A stretch of DNA of 26,739 bases from Pavlovales sp. CCMP2436 (taxonomy: Eukaryota; Haptophyta; Pavlovophyceae; Pavlovales). The notes below the pieces were generated by a model. It searched no databases, was not told where the DNA came from, and saw only the letters and a program-made list of their open reading frames with translations. Within the stretch, counting starts at the first letter, position 1, and every line of letters begins with the position of its first letter. The translations under genes were made by a program, and so were the position numbers. Shown here one piece after another: positions 17,982-26,193 of this stretch. The DNA is taken from NCBI GenBank assembly GCA_026770615.1, contig MU631941.1, forward strand, positions 36,866 through 63,604, in the 5' to 3' direction.

Positions 17982-18293
17982 ATGAAGTCAGTTGGCCTGA
18001 GAAAAAACGACGGCCAGATGATTGATTTCGACCCTTTGCCGCAGGCCATCGCCGAGGCAGACGTAGACGCCACTGTGTGCCGTGTTGCGAACCGAGTTAT
18101 CGCGATGTTCCTCGCGTTGCAAACCGAGGCACTGCAAAGTGGAGGCTTGTTAGGGGCTGGCTTGTTAGGGGGTGTGCGTCCGACGGAGCAACCTGTGCAC
18201 CGTGTTGCGAACCAAGTCTTCGCGATATTCCTTGCGTTGCGCCTCGCGTTGCGAACCGAGGTTGCGTTTCCGAGTTTGGTTTTTCATAGCTAA
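17982..18293 (+). CDS. Hypothetical 103-aa ORF with an internal repeat
   Basis: ATG at 17982 to TAA at 18291-18293. Two related segments, CRVANRVIAMFLALQTE (about 34-50) and HRVANQVFAIFLALRLALRTE (about 73-93), derive from a DNA duplication around GTGTTGCGAACC. A smaller direct repeat, GGCTTGTTAGGGG, lies between them. The repeat could give two short hydrophobic helices. Codon use is only partly like the neighbours. Forty bases separate it from the ODAD3-like gene, so it could also be 5' leader or repeat DNA with no protein. No family is recognised. Confidence 0.25.
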   Translation: MKSVGLRKNDGQMIDFDPLPQAIAEADVDATVCRVANRVIAMFLALQTEALQSGGLLGAGLLGGVRPTEQPVHRVANQVFAIFLALRLALRTEVAFPSLVFHS

Positions 18294-18332
18294 GATCTGT
18301 TGTTCTCCCTCCCTGTTACAAAAGACACCGAA

Positions 18333-20039
18333 ATGGCGGCCGTGCCTGCCCGTGCGCTTTCCTACCCGCGCGACGACGAGGGCATGCGGGGGGAGGTTGC
18401 GACCCTCCGCCAGGCCCACGACCTACTGCGCCACCGTACGTCGCAGCGCCCTGCTCGCCCCCCGTGCTGAGCTGCACTGGCGCGGCAGCCCCGCTCACCA
18501 CCGTGGCAAAATGTTACCGCTCTTCTCACCGCGCGCAGGCAACGAGGCAAAGCGGGAGCGCATCAGCGTGCTGCGCGACCACCTCGACCGGATCGAGCAC
18601 CAGAAGAAGGTCGCGCAGCAGGACGTGCCCCACGCCGACGAGATGCAGGAGCTGCTGGTGCGGGTCAGCGAGATGGAGCACAAGCTCGAGGCGACGGAGG
18701 AGAGCCGGCAGATGTACCTGCAGATGATCGCACGCCTCGAGGGCGAGTCGACATACTTCAACCGCAACCTGAGCAAAGTCAAGGCCGCTGCGGACGCCAA
18801 GGAACAGGACGAGGCCGAGCTGCAGCTCATGCTCACGGACGCGACACACGCGCGCGACGACGCGCAGCAAATATGCGTCGAGATCCAGCACGCCGATCAC
18901 GCGGAGCGGCGCAAGCGCGCCAAGGAGCTGGCCAGGCGCGAGAAGCTGCTCGAGAAGCGGCGAGAACAGTGCGCGGAGCACGAGGTCGACTGCGCCAGGC
19001 GGCGGCACGAGCTGATGGTCGCGCAGGAGCAGGCGCGCGCGTCGGTCGAGCGGCCGGTGAAGAACCCCTCAACCGTGGAGGAGGAGCTCGCGCAGATCAC
19101 TTTCTACGAGGAGGAGTTCAAGCAGATCCAGAACGTGGTAGGCGCCTCTGAGGTGCAGGACATCATTTCCAAGTCGCTGCGGCAGGAGGACACGTACAAC
19201 ATGCTCAACATGATGACGAAAGACTCGCACAAGCGGATCGGCGCAACCATGGAGTCCAAGGCCGGGGCGGCGGCGGCGGTCGAGGGCTTCCGGTACGAGG
19301 GGCTGGGCGAGGCCGAACCCGAGCAGCCCGCGCGCTACTCCGCGTTGGTCAGCTTCGGAGACCAGGGCGTCGTAGCGCCGCCCGCGTGGAGTTCGCAGCA
19401 CGACTCGCGTTTGCGGCGCACGGCACGCACCCTCATCGACGTGCGCGCGGGCCTGCAGCACCTCGTGGACCTGGTCGCGAGCAACCAGACGCTCGACGTC
19501 GAGGAGTTCGCCGCCGGGCTTGACACTGACGAGAAGCTCGTCGAGGTACAGCCGCTGGTGACCGCGTCCTGCGACGCGCCACCTGGCTGACTCGCGCGCC
19601 CCCCCCCCCCCGCCCCCCCCCCCCCCCGGCTCGCGCGCAGGGGCTGGAATATGTGACGCGCAATATATCGCAGCTGTTGCAAATGACCTCCGATTCGGCC
19701 TACGACGCTCGGCCGCTGGCGCGGGAGCCTGAGATGCGGGTGGAGGCAAACCCGCCGCCGCCGCGCGAGGACGTCTTCCTGCTGACGAGCAAGCTGGACA
19801 ACTTCCGGCTGGCCGACCTGCACGAATCACTCGCAGACGACGACGACGACGACGACGACCCCGAGAACGAGCACGCCGGCGCGAAGAGCACTGTGCTCAG
19901 CTCGAGCGACATCAAGCAGCAGGGAGCCAAGCTCGTGCTGCGCCACAACAAGCCCAGGAAACGCGCGGGCAAGGAGCCAGTTGCTCCGGCCGCCGCAGTG
20001 GCGACCGTTGCCGCCGCAGACGCCGCCGACCAGGAATAG
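18333..20039 (+). CDS. Outer dynein arm docking/assembly coiled-coil protein, ODAD3/CCDC151-like
   Basis: Exons 18333-18435, 18539-19545 and 19641-20039 give 502 aa. Introns are GTACGT...GCGCAG (phase 1) and GTACAG...GCGCAG (phase 0). The first ATG gives MAAVPARALSYPRDDEG. Residues ~20-210 are coiled coil. The best family signature is at 222-264: FYEEEFKQIQNVVGASEVQD, then KSLRQEDTYNML, the place where CCDC151/CCDC63/CCDC114 proteins have a 'F-x2-I-x2-ATGVSDV ... Q-x2-T' block. FRYEGLGEAEP later fits the LKYSG-type segment of CCDC151. These proteins help dock or assemble outer dynein arms on axonemal doublets (established knowledge), so the host should have motile flagella. Exon 3 adds an Asp8 run (436-443) and a basic tail KPRKRAGK. 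CCDC63/CCDC114-type identity is the main alternative. Confidence 0.65.
19546..19640 (+). other. Second intron of the ODAD3-like gene, poly-C tract
   Basis: This 95-bp intron has almost uninterrupted cytosines at about 19600-19627 just before the CGCGCAG acceptor. It serves as an extreme polypyrimidine tract. Homopolymer length here is a likely sequencing-error spot but does not alter the coding frame. Confidence 0.75.
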
Positions 20040-20095
20040 CGCGGGTCCGCAAGTATGGGTTTGTGCGAGCATGAGCTATATATCCATATCAGCGC

Positions 20096-20133
20096 AACAT
20101 TCAGAACAGTCAGACGCCAGCTTGAATCCCTAT
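20096..20133 (-). repeat. Solo arm of the 894-1217 foldback family
   Basis: On the plus strand it reads AACATTCAGAACAGTCAGAC then GCCAGCTTGAATCCCTAT, the reverse complement of 1123-1160 with no visible change over this length. It lies 57 bp after the ODAD3-like stop codon, within its likely 3' UTR. Confidence 0.85.
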
Positions 20134-20320
20134 CCGAAATAGATATATGATGGCCAGTGGCGGGCAGTGCGGGGCTTCCAATAAATTGCTTACGGACTCC
20201 ATACTGAAAACAGGTTCCAGCACTGAGGGTGTACACTGTATTTCACTCTTCAGTCGATTGTGCGCCCATGTGCGCCACGACGTCGACGGTGTCCGCCGGT
20301 CCGGGCGGCCATGTCGGTCA

Positions 20321-20353
20321 ATAGTGCTGCATCGCCTCCATCGCGGTGAGCCG
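20321..20353 (-). pseudogene. Possible scrap of a protein kinase C-terminal subdomain
   Basis: The minus strand reads RLTAMEAMQHY then TGA. This closely fits the 'RLTAxEAMxHPYF' end of CK2/CMGC kinase catalytic domains. The Pro-Tyr-Phe is replaced by Tyr-stop, and nothing upstream in any frame looks like the preceding kinase subdomains. Eleven residues can match by chance, so this is only a lead. Confidence 0.2.
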
Positions 20354-20438
20354 CGCGGCGGGCGCTCGGGGCGCGTGGGAGCGCGCGCCGGGGCCAGGGA
20401 GGGTCAGGCGTCGGGCAGATGAAAATCCTACCCTCCCT

Positions 20439-20491
20439 CCGCGTACAGAAATGTTGAAAGGGACGTCCCGAGGGGGGGGGGAGGGACGTCC
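20439..20491 (-). repeat. GGACGTCCC hairpin repeat, copy 1
   Basis: GGACGTCCC (20461-20469) pairs with GGGACGTCC (20483-20491) around a G-run. CCGCGTACAGAAA at 20439-20451 is the reverse complement of 23434-23446, which also follows a GGACGTCCC/GGGACGTCC hairpin (23386-23407). The two loci are therefore inverted copies of one diverged element. Confidence 0.7.
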
Positions 20492-20742
20492 TTCATCAGC
20501 TCTACGTTCAAAAAATCGGGATTTCTTTTCTAGCCCCATTTAAGCGTTTTTAAAGCGTTTTTTGTGTGTACTTCAAAGACGTTAGTTACTAGGGAGTGTG
20601 AAATTTGTTTTACGCTTCAGTCTTATCTTTTGCTCTGAGCGCGCCGTATTTCAACTAAGCGCAAGCTCAGCACGATGGAGGAACGCGTCCAGAACAGCCT
20701 CGCAGAGGGCTGCTGCCGACGAGGAGATCTCCACGCAGACCC

Positions 20743-21111
20743 ATGTGGTTGGCAGACGAGGTCGGCATCCGGGCTCGAGTGCTCGTGAACGAGCGGGGCC
20801 TTGACGCGCTCCACCGCTCGTCGCCTCGCGCTTTCGTCTCGAGGCGTCGATGCAAGCGCCCAAACGGTGGATTCCCCTCTCGCGCAGCAGCGCGCCACCA
20901 TGTAATCGCTCGACGCGACGCGCTAGACTGAGGAGAAGGGCACGTCGAGGTCATTTGGCCCAGGATCGTGGTCCACGCCGCCCGGTCCGAGCGCTCCTCG
21001 CTCGCCGAGCGCGAGGCGGAAGCGAGGCAGAACGCGTTTGGGCGTCTTGAGGGCCTTTTGGCCGTCAAGGCAGAATCGAGTTTCATGTCTTCCTTCTTAA
21101 AATGCAAATAA
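20743..21111 (+). pseudogene. Coding-like remnant, one in-frame stop
   Basis: One frame reads MWLADEVGIRARVLVNERG from 20743 with GC-ending codons, becomes Arg-rich and meets TGA at 20929-20931. It then resumes at once as GHVEVIWPRIVVHAARSERS, EREAEARQNAFGRLEGLL and FMSSFLKCK to TAA at 21109-21111. The second part has good codon bias and helical character. The middle may be an intron or a decayed section. I do not recognise the protein. It may be a dying gene, or an exon of a gene whose other exons I cannot place. Confidence 0.25.
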
Positions 21112-21265
21112 ACGCCGCTCCATTTAATTAAAACAAAGGCGACAAACTTTTTTCCACTCACTCCCTACAGCCCCCACATGCCCCACATGCTCGTGCGGGT
21201 GGCTGACTGGCCGCCCGCGCCGCGCCTCGCCGTTTGTGCTCTTTGCTCTTAACTCTTCGCAAACG

Positions 21266-23048
21266 ATGCCAAGCCCGATGAACGTGAACGGCAAGGCGCC
21301 GATGGCAAAGTGCTCGCACTACACCATGCAGCTCCTCGCGAGCAACATGGATAAGCACCATAAGACGTCTTATGCTCAAGGCGGCGACGGCGCGCAACCA
21401 GACCACGATTCACTTCTCAAGTGGCATCGGCGCAGCTGGCGGGCGATGCGTGCAATGAGATTGGCGACTTTGGTGACGAGCCGACGTACGATGCTCCAGC
21501 CTCGTCCCTGGTAAGCGCGCGCGGCATGAGTCCGGCTGCGGCAGCGACAGCGCGCTCGAGATCACCGGCAACGCTCTGGCGCCGCCGGTGCCGGGATCGA
21601 ACGCGCTGCTGCCGCCGCTGAGCTCGATCACTCTGCCGCCGCTCGAGCACATTGGCAGCAGCAGCGCGCTCGAGCTCAGCGGCGACAGCGGCGGAGCGCT
21701 CGAGATCGGTGGCAGCGGTGGCGGCAGTGGCGCGCTCGAGCCCCGCGGCGGTAGCGGCACGCTCGAGCCCGGCAGCGGCAGCAACCTCAACCTCTTCCTG
21801 CGCAACTTCCTGCGCAACCTCCACCTCTTCGCCATCGACATGAAGGCGCAGGGCGTGGAGGAGGCCAGCGTGCTCAAGGCGCTGTCGCTCTTGCGCGTGG
21901 TGCATATGATGGGCATCATCAACATCCTTCGCCACGTCAAGGATATGTCCCTCATGCAGCAGAAGGTCAACCAGCTCGTCTGGGAGACCGACGCCAACGA
22001 GCGCGCGTTCATCGTGCGCTTGAGGACGCTCTGCGATGATCTGCGTCGCGGAGATGTCTCGCGGAGAATGCCATCGGCCGTGGCGGGCGCGCCCAACTTG
22101 CCGGAGCTCGAGTTCTTGTGCAGCAACATGCCCCGCCTCCGCGTTGGCAAGCTGTAGCTGATCCCCCAGCACGAGTCGGTCGATCTTGCGCTGCCCTCCG
22201 AGATGCGCCTCACCCGCGCTGAGCGCAGCCAGTTAACATCCGAGGACGAGACGCCAGCCGCCGAGATCAAGCGCACCATCGCGCATGGACTCGGGGGAGT
22301 GGCTGATGTGGCGGCGCTCATCGCGCAGAACTTCGAAATCAGGCGTGGCGCGGTGCAGGAGGGCGTGTCGAGAGTGATCGTGGCGATGACCAGCTGCCTC
22401 GACCTTCGCCAGATGGCAGCCGCCAACGTCGGCTATCTGGCAAACGCCGAGCGGCACCTGCGCATTCTCGCGGACTGGGTACGCCGTGAGACCACCGTGC
22501 TGCACACTGGCGCGAGCACGCACAAGCAGTTGCGCTTCGGGCTCACTCTGCCGCCGCACGACAGTCTCTACAGCGAGTTATGTGCGCTCGCGGACGCGCT
22601 GGCCACTGCGTCCAAGCAGTTGCCTCACAAACAGCGGTGGCAGGGCGCGTCGAGCTCGTCTGTGCTGATGGCGGACATTTTCAAGTTGCCCAAGTTCTTC
22701 GAGCGCTGCCCAAACTTCCTCTTTCTCTACCAGCACTGCGCCTTAAAAGGCGCTCCCGAGGCGGTGGTCGAAGGCATGGGGAGCGTGTGGGATCGCTGCG
22801 CAACTCCTGGGCGCCACCTCAACTTTGTGGCCGGCGCTCAGGAGGCGGTCATCTGCTGGAACGCGCCCCAGCCCTACACGGACTGCAACGACTTCTTCGA
22901 TCGCTCGCTGGCCATCTACTTCAAGGGCAAGCCCCTCCACATCACGCACACCTCCGCGGCTGTGGCGAAGCGCGATGAGTAGAGTAAGGTGGTTCAGAAG
23001 CTTCGGCGCGTCCCGCCTAAACTTCCGGCCAGCCTGCGGCGTTTCTAG
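21266..23048 (+). pseudogene. Broken mobile-element-type gene with degenerate BED-like finger and two in-frame TAG codons
   Basis: The first frame, from ATG 21266, reads KAPMAKCSHYTMQLLASNMD then KHHKTS. This resembles a BED zinc finger (C-x2-C ... H-x-H) whose second Cys is now Tyr. The coding signal changes frame near 21390-21420 and again near 21510 (GTAAGC there is a possible 5' splice site). From 21480 to 23048 one frame is continuous except for TAG at 22155-22157 and 22980-22982. Around these it reads RLRVGKL-stop-LIPQHESVD and VAKRDE-stop-SKVVQKLRRV, ending at TAG 23046. The frame has a Gly/Ser/Leu-Glu repeat (21540-21790), then helical segments and FKLPKFFERCPNFLFLYQHC and WNAPQPYTDCNDFFDRS. 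BED fingers are typical of hAT-type transposases (established knowledge), but I see no clear catalytic core. TAG also ends the intact ODAD3-like gene, so decay is likelier than TAG recoding. Confidence 0.55.
21540..21790 (+). repeat. Degenerate GCGCTCGAG tandem repeat in coding frame
   Basis: GCGCTCGAG or close variants recur at about 21550, 21668, 21697, 21740 and 21760, separated by GGCAGC-type spacers. The 0-frame encodes ALE plus Gly/Ser-rich linkers (LELSGDSGGALEIGGSGGG). It is a low-complexity linker within the broken gene. Confidence 0.7.
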
Positions 23049-23608
23049 ATCTGTATTTCTCTATTTATTTATAAGGTGGCAATTTATAACGTTTGTTAGT
23101 TTTATATTTCTGAAGTAAAAAAAAAAAAAAAACGACCATCATGGTTTTGACCATAAATCCTGACCAACACCTCTAGATATTGGCTCTGAAAATTTGATGG
23201 TATGTTTATTAGGGCTGTGCGCACCTCTTAAGCCTGCAAACGCACGCGCATTTCGCGCGCGCGGCGCGCGCAACTGCTACTCTTATTACTGCTCTCAGTA
23301 TTCCTAACTCTTAAGCCTGCATTCTGCAACTCTCAAATGCCCTTCCGGAGCCGGACCCGGGACGTCAACGAGGTCCCAGAATCCAGGACGTCCCTGGCGG
23401 GACGTCCGAGAGAATCTCGGGCAGTTACACCTTTTTCTGTACGCGGCCCTCCCTGACCCCCGCCGGCCGCCGGGAGAGCATATTTTGCGACAGCACAACC
23501 GAAAAAATCCGGTTCACCCTTCTGGACTTAAAATTTTCGATGCGAGCTCGAGCATGGGCGCCGTGGCTTCGGCTTCGAGGCTCCGGGGTTCGGGTACACT
23601 AGATCCCG
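23049..23608. other. Spacer with A16 tract and inverted GGACGTCCC repeat copy
   Basis: A16 at 23117-23132 follows the broken gene by about 70 bases. CTCTTAAGCCTGCA occurs twice (about 23226 and 23309). A perfect hairpin GGACGTCCC (23386-23394), TGGC, GGGACGTCC (23399-23407) is followed by TTTCTGTACGCGG (23434-23446), matching the inverted copy at 20439-20491. No gene is seen. The last ~70 bases must contain the leader of the exonuclease gene. Confidence 0.6.
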
Positions 23609-24505
23609 ATGAGCGCGAGCTCGAACTCTGACGCGGACGCGTGGGCGGCGCTCACCCTGATTTTTGCCGTGCTGACCGCGCACGCAGTAGCATTCTGCCT
23701 CGCCGCTCGCCGCATGCTGCAGACAGAGGCCGCCCGCGACCGGTGGACGCGCCTCTGCGCGTTGTTCGCATCGCGCATAGCGCCGCAGCCGGTGGAACCC
23801 GCGCGCGCGACGGCCGGCCTCGCGCAGGCACCCGCCGCTACGAGCCAAGGCGGGCCCAAGCGCTGGCAGGGACCTCTCCGGGTGCCGGCGCCGCTCTCCG
23901 ACGACGCATCCCTTACGGACGTGCTGGCCATCGACTGCGAGATGGTTGGGTGCGGCTTCGGCGGGAACGACTCGATCGTCGCTTCCGTGTGCGTGGTGAA
24001 CGCGTATGGAAATGTGCTCTACTACTCGCTCGTCAAACCGCGGCAGTCCGTGATCGACTACCGCACTAAGTATTCCGGCATCACCAAGGAGATGCTCGCG
24101 TCCGCCGACGCGCGCCCGTTTTCCGAAGTGAGGGGTTGCGTACTCACCCTCATCGAGGGGCGAATTGTCGTCGGGCACAGTGTTGACCAAGATTTTACTG
24201 TTCTCGGGATCGACCACCCTACCGCCCTCTCGCGCGACACTGCTCACGATCTGCGCCGGCTACGGAACCGCAACCGGCCGAGGAAACTCAAGCATTTGGT
24301 GGAGGAGTGGGTTGGCCTCAAAATCCAGAGGCAGGGGGACGCGGGCCACGATCCAGTGGAGGACGCGCGCGCTTCTCTCTTCCTGTACCTGCACTTCCGC
24401 GCAGAGTTCGAGGTTGAGGTGCGAAAGCGAAACGAAGCCGCCGCACGGCGTGCCACGAGAACGTACTACGATGACGTCGAAGACGACGGGGCAACAGCTA
24501 ACTGA
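23609..24505 (+). CDS. REX4/ISG20-like DEDDh 3'-5' exonuclease with N-terminal membrane anchor (298 aa)
   Basis: This intronless gene runs from ATG 23609 to TGA 24503-24505. The catalytic motifs are complete: ExoI AIDCEMVG with D109 and E111, ExoII VVGHSVDQDF with D195, and ExoIII GHDPVEDARASL with H247 and D252. YRTKYSGITKEML (151-163) is typical of the REX4/ISG20/REXO group. Such enzymes trim RNA 3' ends, for example in pre-rRNA processing (REX4), or degrade RNA (ISG20); established knowledge. Oddly, residues 11-31 form a hydrophobic segment, AALTLIFAVLTAHAVAFCLA, followed by Arg-Arg, consistent with a signal anchor, where REX4 proteins usually have a basic nucleolar tail. This suggests location at a membrane or organelle (inference). 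The C-terminus is acidic, with YYDDVEDDG. Opposite-strand open frames are shadows. Confidence 0.88.
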   Translation: MSASSNSDADAWAALTLIFAVLTAHAVAFCLAARRMLQTEAARDRWTRLCALFASRIAPQPVEPARATAGLAQAPAATSQGGPKRWQGPLRVPAPLSDDASLTDVLAIDCEMVGCGFGGNDSIVASVCVVNAYGNVLYYSLVKPRQSVIDYRTKYSGITKEMLASADARPFSEVRGCVLTLIEGRIVVGHSVDQDFTVLGIDHPTALSRDTAHDLRRLRNRNRPRKLKHLVEEWVGLKIQRQGDAGHDPVEDARASLFLYLHFRAEFEVEVRKRNEAAARRATRTYYDDVEDDGATAN

Positions 24506-25113
24506 CCAAAGTTGACAGGGGGTGCGGAGGGCGAGTACCATCGAGCGCACCCGGAGCCGCCAACGAGCCGTCATTGTCGAGCTGTATGTCGCTTCGCCGA
24601 AGGCCGAAGCAACTCTGATCATTTACTCACTGATTTTATAGGATCATGATTCATGGTGGCGCAATATATCATTAATTTAAGAAGTTTATTATTAGCGGCT
24701 CAGCATGGTTCAGCTGACAGCAGACCTGTGGTGTTCACTCACTAAGTTGGTCGACGTCAGACATTAGTCCTCACGGACAGCAGGGATGGTGGTAGAGGTG
24801 TGTTGGTGGCGAACTCGCATATTTTATTATATGTGGTTTTTGTCGAGAGTCGAGAGTCGTCGATTGTCGTGTGCCTAATCAGACTCCGCGGTGGGGTAGG
24901 GGACGGTATCCACATGCGGTATTTGCATGTACACGCACGCAACACGTCGAAGCTCTCATGAATCCACGTGCAGCGCGCCGGAAGGGGCGTCCACGTGTGC
25001 AATTGTCGCCGAGAACGCGCGAGCCCCCTCTCCTATCGCGGCCACCACAACCAGGCGGCCGTCCTCCGTGCACGCGGCAGGACCGCTCGCCAGATTTTTT
25101 TTCAAAATTCTCG
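24506..25113. other. Spacer holding the left arm of a long inverted repeat
   Basis: No gene is supported. AT-rich 24640-24690 leads into the inverted arm at 24693-24817. GTCGAGA and GTCGTCGATTGTCGT-like short repeats follow near 24842, then GC-rich unique sequence. The ORF from 24871 has no coding bias. Confidence 0.4.
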
Positions 25114-25533
25114 ATGCCCATTCCCAGCGGCAAAGTCGCACAAATCCGCTCGAGTGGGATTTATCGGGAGCCCAAGTGTTCACTCACTTGAGGGTCTGTC
25201 TGACATCCTTATTTCTTACCGCCCGGGATATCCTGAACGCTTCTCGAGTCTTCTACGGCTGCATCGGTGCCTGTTCATTGCATTTCATCAGGGTCTCTCA
25301 CTTACTAAGAGATCTTGTGACACAGCTTCAGCACCGCCTCACTGCTTCCTCACTGCGCTTCTCTGCGCACCACACTGCAGCTCTCTGCATCTTGACTCTT
25401 CATGACTCTCTCTCTCTAGCTGCCTTCGACGCTCACGCGTCTCGGACTCTGATCCGCTCTTAGCTCGTGCTTGCGGTCAACCCCGCTCGCCTCTCAACAG
25501 GATTTGTGCGACTTTGCCGCTGGGAATGGGCAT
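25114..25533. repeat. Perfect 34-bp inverted repeat flanking leader copy c
   Basis: 25114-25147 begins ATGCCCATTCCCAGCGGCAA. It is the exact reverse complement of 25500-25533, which ends TTGCCGCTGGGAATGGGCAT. The right arm is the first ankyrin-coding stretch; the left arm is the same sequence flipped. Similarity stops abruptly at both ends. The 352 bases between are the leader repeat. Confidence 0.95.
25161..25499 (+). promoter_or_regulatory. Hairpin leader repeat, copy c, leading into ankyrin codons
   Basis: TTATCGGGAGCCCAAGTGTT starts at 25161 and pairs imperfectly with CACTTGAGGGT, followed by CTGTCTGACATCC as in copy b. GTGACACAGCTTCAG (25316-25330) matches copy a. The CT-repeat, GACGCTCACGCGTCTCG and GCTCGTGCTTGCG (25405-25476) match copy b. 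It ends CGCCTCTCAACAG, a plausible 3' splice site, immediately before ankyrin-coding sequence. Together the copies suggest a 5' leader or promoter module attached to ankyrin genes. Confidence 0.65.
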
Positions 25534-25914
25534 ATGGAGGCGCTGGTCTGGCTTCGCGCTCACGGGAGCGTGTGGGATAGCGACAATACTTCGCACGCTG
25601 CCCGTGGAGGGCACCTCGAGGTGCTGCGGTACGCGCATGAGCACGGCTGCGAGTGGGACTTCGAAACCTGCTCGGGTGCTGCTCAGGGAGGGCACCTCGA
25701 GGTGCTGCGGTACGCGCACGAGCACGGCTGTGATTGGAGCACCTCTACCTGCTATTGTGCTGCTATGGGAGGGCACCTCGAGGTACTGCGGTACGCGGAC
25801 GAGCACGGCTGCCCGTGGAATTGCTACACCGGTTACCATGCTGCTACGGAAGGGTTTGTTAAGGGACACGCCCCCCCGTTATGCCACCGTTACCCGTTAC
25901 GCATTCTCCAATAG
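25501..25914 (+). pseudogene. Truncated ankyrin-repeat ORF
   Basis: The frame reads CDFAAGNGHMEALVWLRAHG, then GGHLEVLRYAHEHGCEWDFE, GGHLEVLRYAHEHGCDWST and GGHLEVLRYADEHGCPWN. That is four ~33-residue ankyrin-type repeats of the A-A-x-G-G-H-L-E-V-L kind, followed by the beginning of a fifth (YHAATEGF). It then runs out into unrelated sequence and TAG at 25912-25914. No ATG lies before 25533, but a CAG acceptor sits exactly at 25498-25500, so this could be a downstream exon. Such proteins are protein-interaction scaffolds and are common in algae, amoebae and their giant viruses (established knowledge). The repeat DNA is highly alike between units, suggesting recent tandem expansion. It is probably a 3'-truncated copy. 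Confidence 0.7.
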
Positions 25915-25935
25915 CTAATTGGGCGTAACGGGTAA
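25890..25935. repeat. 13-bp perfect hairpin at the ankyrin breakpoint
   Basis: TTACCCGTTACGC (25890-25902) pairs with GCGTAACGGGTAA (25923-25935) around a 20-base loop. It begins shortly after the ankyrin similarity ends and is followed by AT-rich DNA, so it may mark the end of the inserted or truncating sequence. A further GTTATGCCACCGTTACCCG shows internal repetition of the arm. Confidence 0.85.
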
Positions 25936-26069
25936 GAGCATATTTGATTAAAATTTGAAATAAAAATCGATTAATTTCCGTTTGATAATTATGAATCAAT
26001 CAAAGTAATTATTTAAGTGAATATTACATACAGTAATTTTTTTTATTAATGAATTATAAATGTGAGGTG
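25936..26069. other. AT-rich spacer
   Basis: Strongly AT-rich sequence with T-runs near 26037. No gene is seen. Confidence 0.5.
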
Positions 26070-26189
26070 AGCTAGGAAGCTACGCAGCTAGAAAGCTAGA
26101 CAGCTAGACAGCTACGTAGCTACGCAGATACGAAACTAAGAAGCTATAAAGCTCCATAAAGCTATAAAGCTTCACAGCTAGAAAGCTAC
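26070..26189 (+). repeat. Period-8 AGCTAnnn satellite
   Basis: About fourteen units of eight bases follow the form AGCTA plus three variable bases, for example AGCTAGAA, AGCTAGAC, AGCTACGT and AGCTACGC. Some are altered (AGATACGA, AACTAAGA), with one phase slip near 26155. AGCT is self-complementary, so single strands could pair extensively. Confidence 0.85.
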
Positions 26190-26193
26190 AAAC

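Larger units (their letters stand above)
20134..20742. other. Gene-poor spacer with repeat pieces
   Basis: No complete gene is supported. It includes a kinase-tail-like scrap (20321-20353, minus), a GGACGTCCC hairpin (20461-20491) and a poly-G tract inside that hairpin. It becomes AT-rich near 20500-20640. Confidence 0.4.

Noticed and set aside
20461..20491. GGACGTCCC palindromes as CRISPR-like or operator repeats
   Set aside because: There are only two diverged loci and no regular spacers, and the host is eukaryotic. A dispersed repeat explains it better.
21410..22426. 338-codon minus-strand frame opposite the broken element gene
   Set aside because: The translation is Ser/Arg/Leu low complexity, with runs caused by the GCGCTCGAG repeat. 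The plus frame has better codon bias and recognisable finger residues.
21480..23048. TAG as a sense codon in the host genetic code
   Set aside because: TAG terminates the intact ODAD3-like gene at 20037-20039, and the element frame is also disrupted upstream by shifts and a lost finger cysteine. Pseudogene decay is simpler.
23528..24247. Minus-strand 239-codon frame opposite the exonuclease
   Set aside because: The plus strand carries all exonuclease motifs in order; the minus frame has none.
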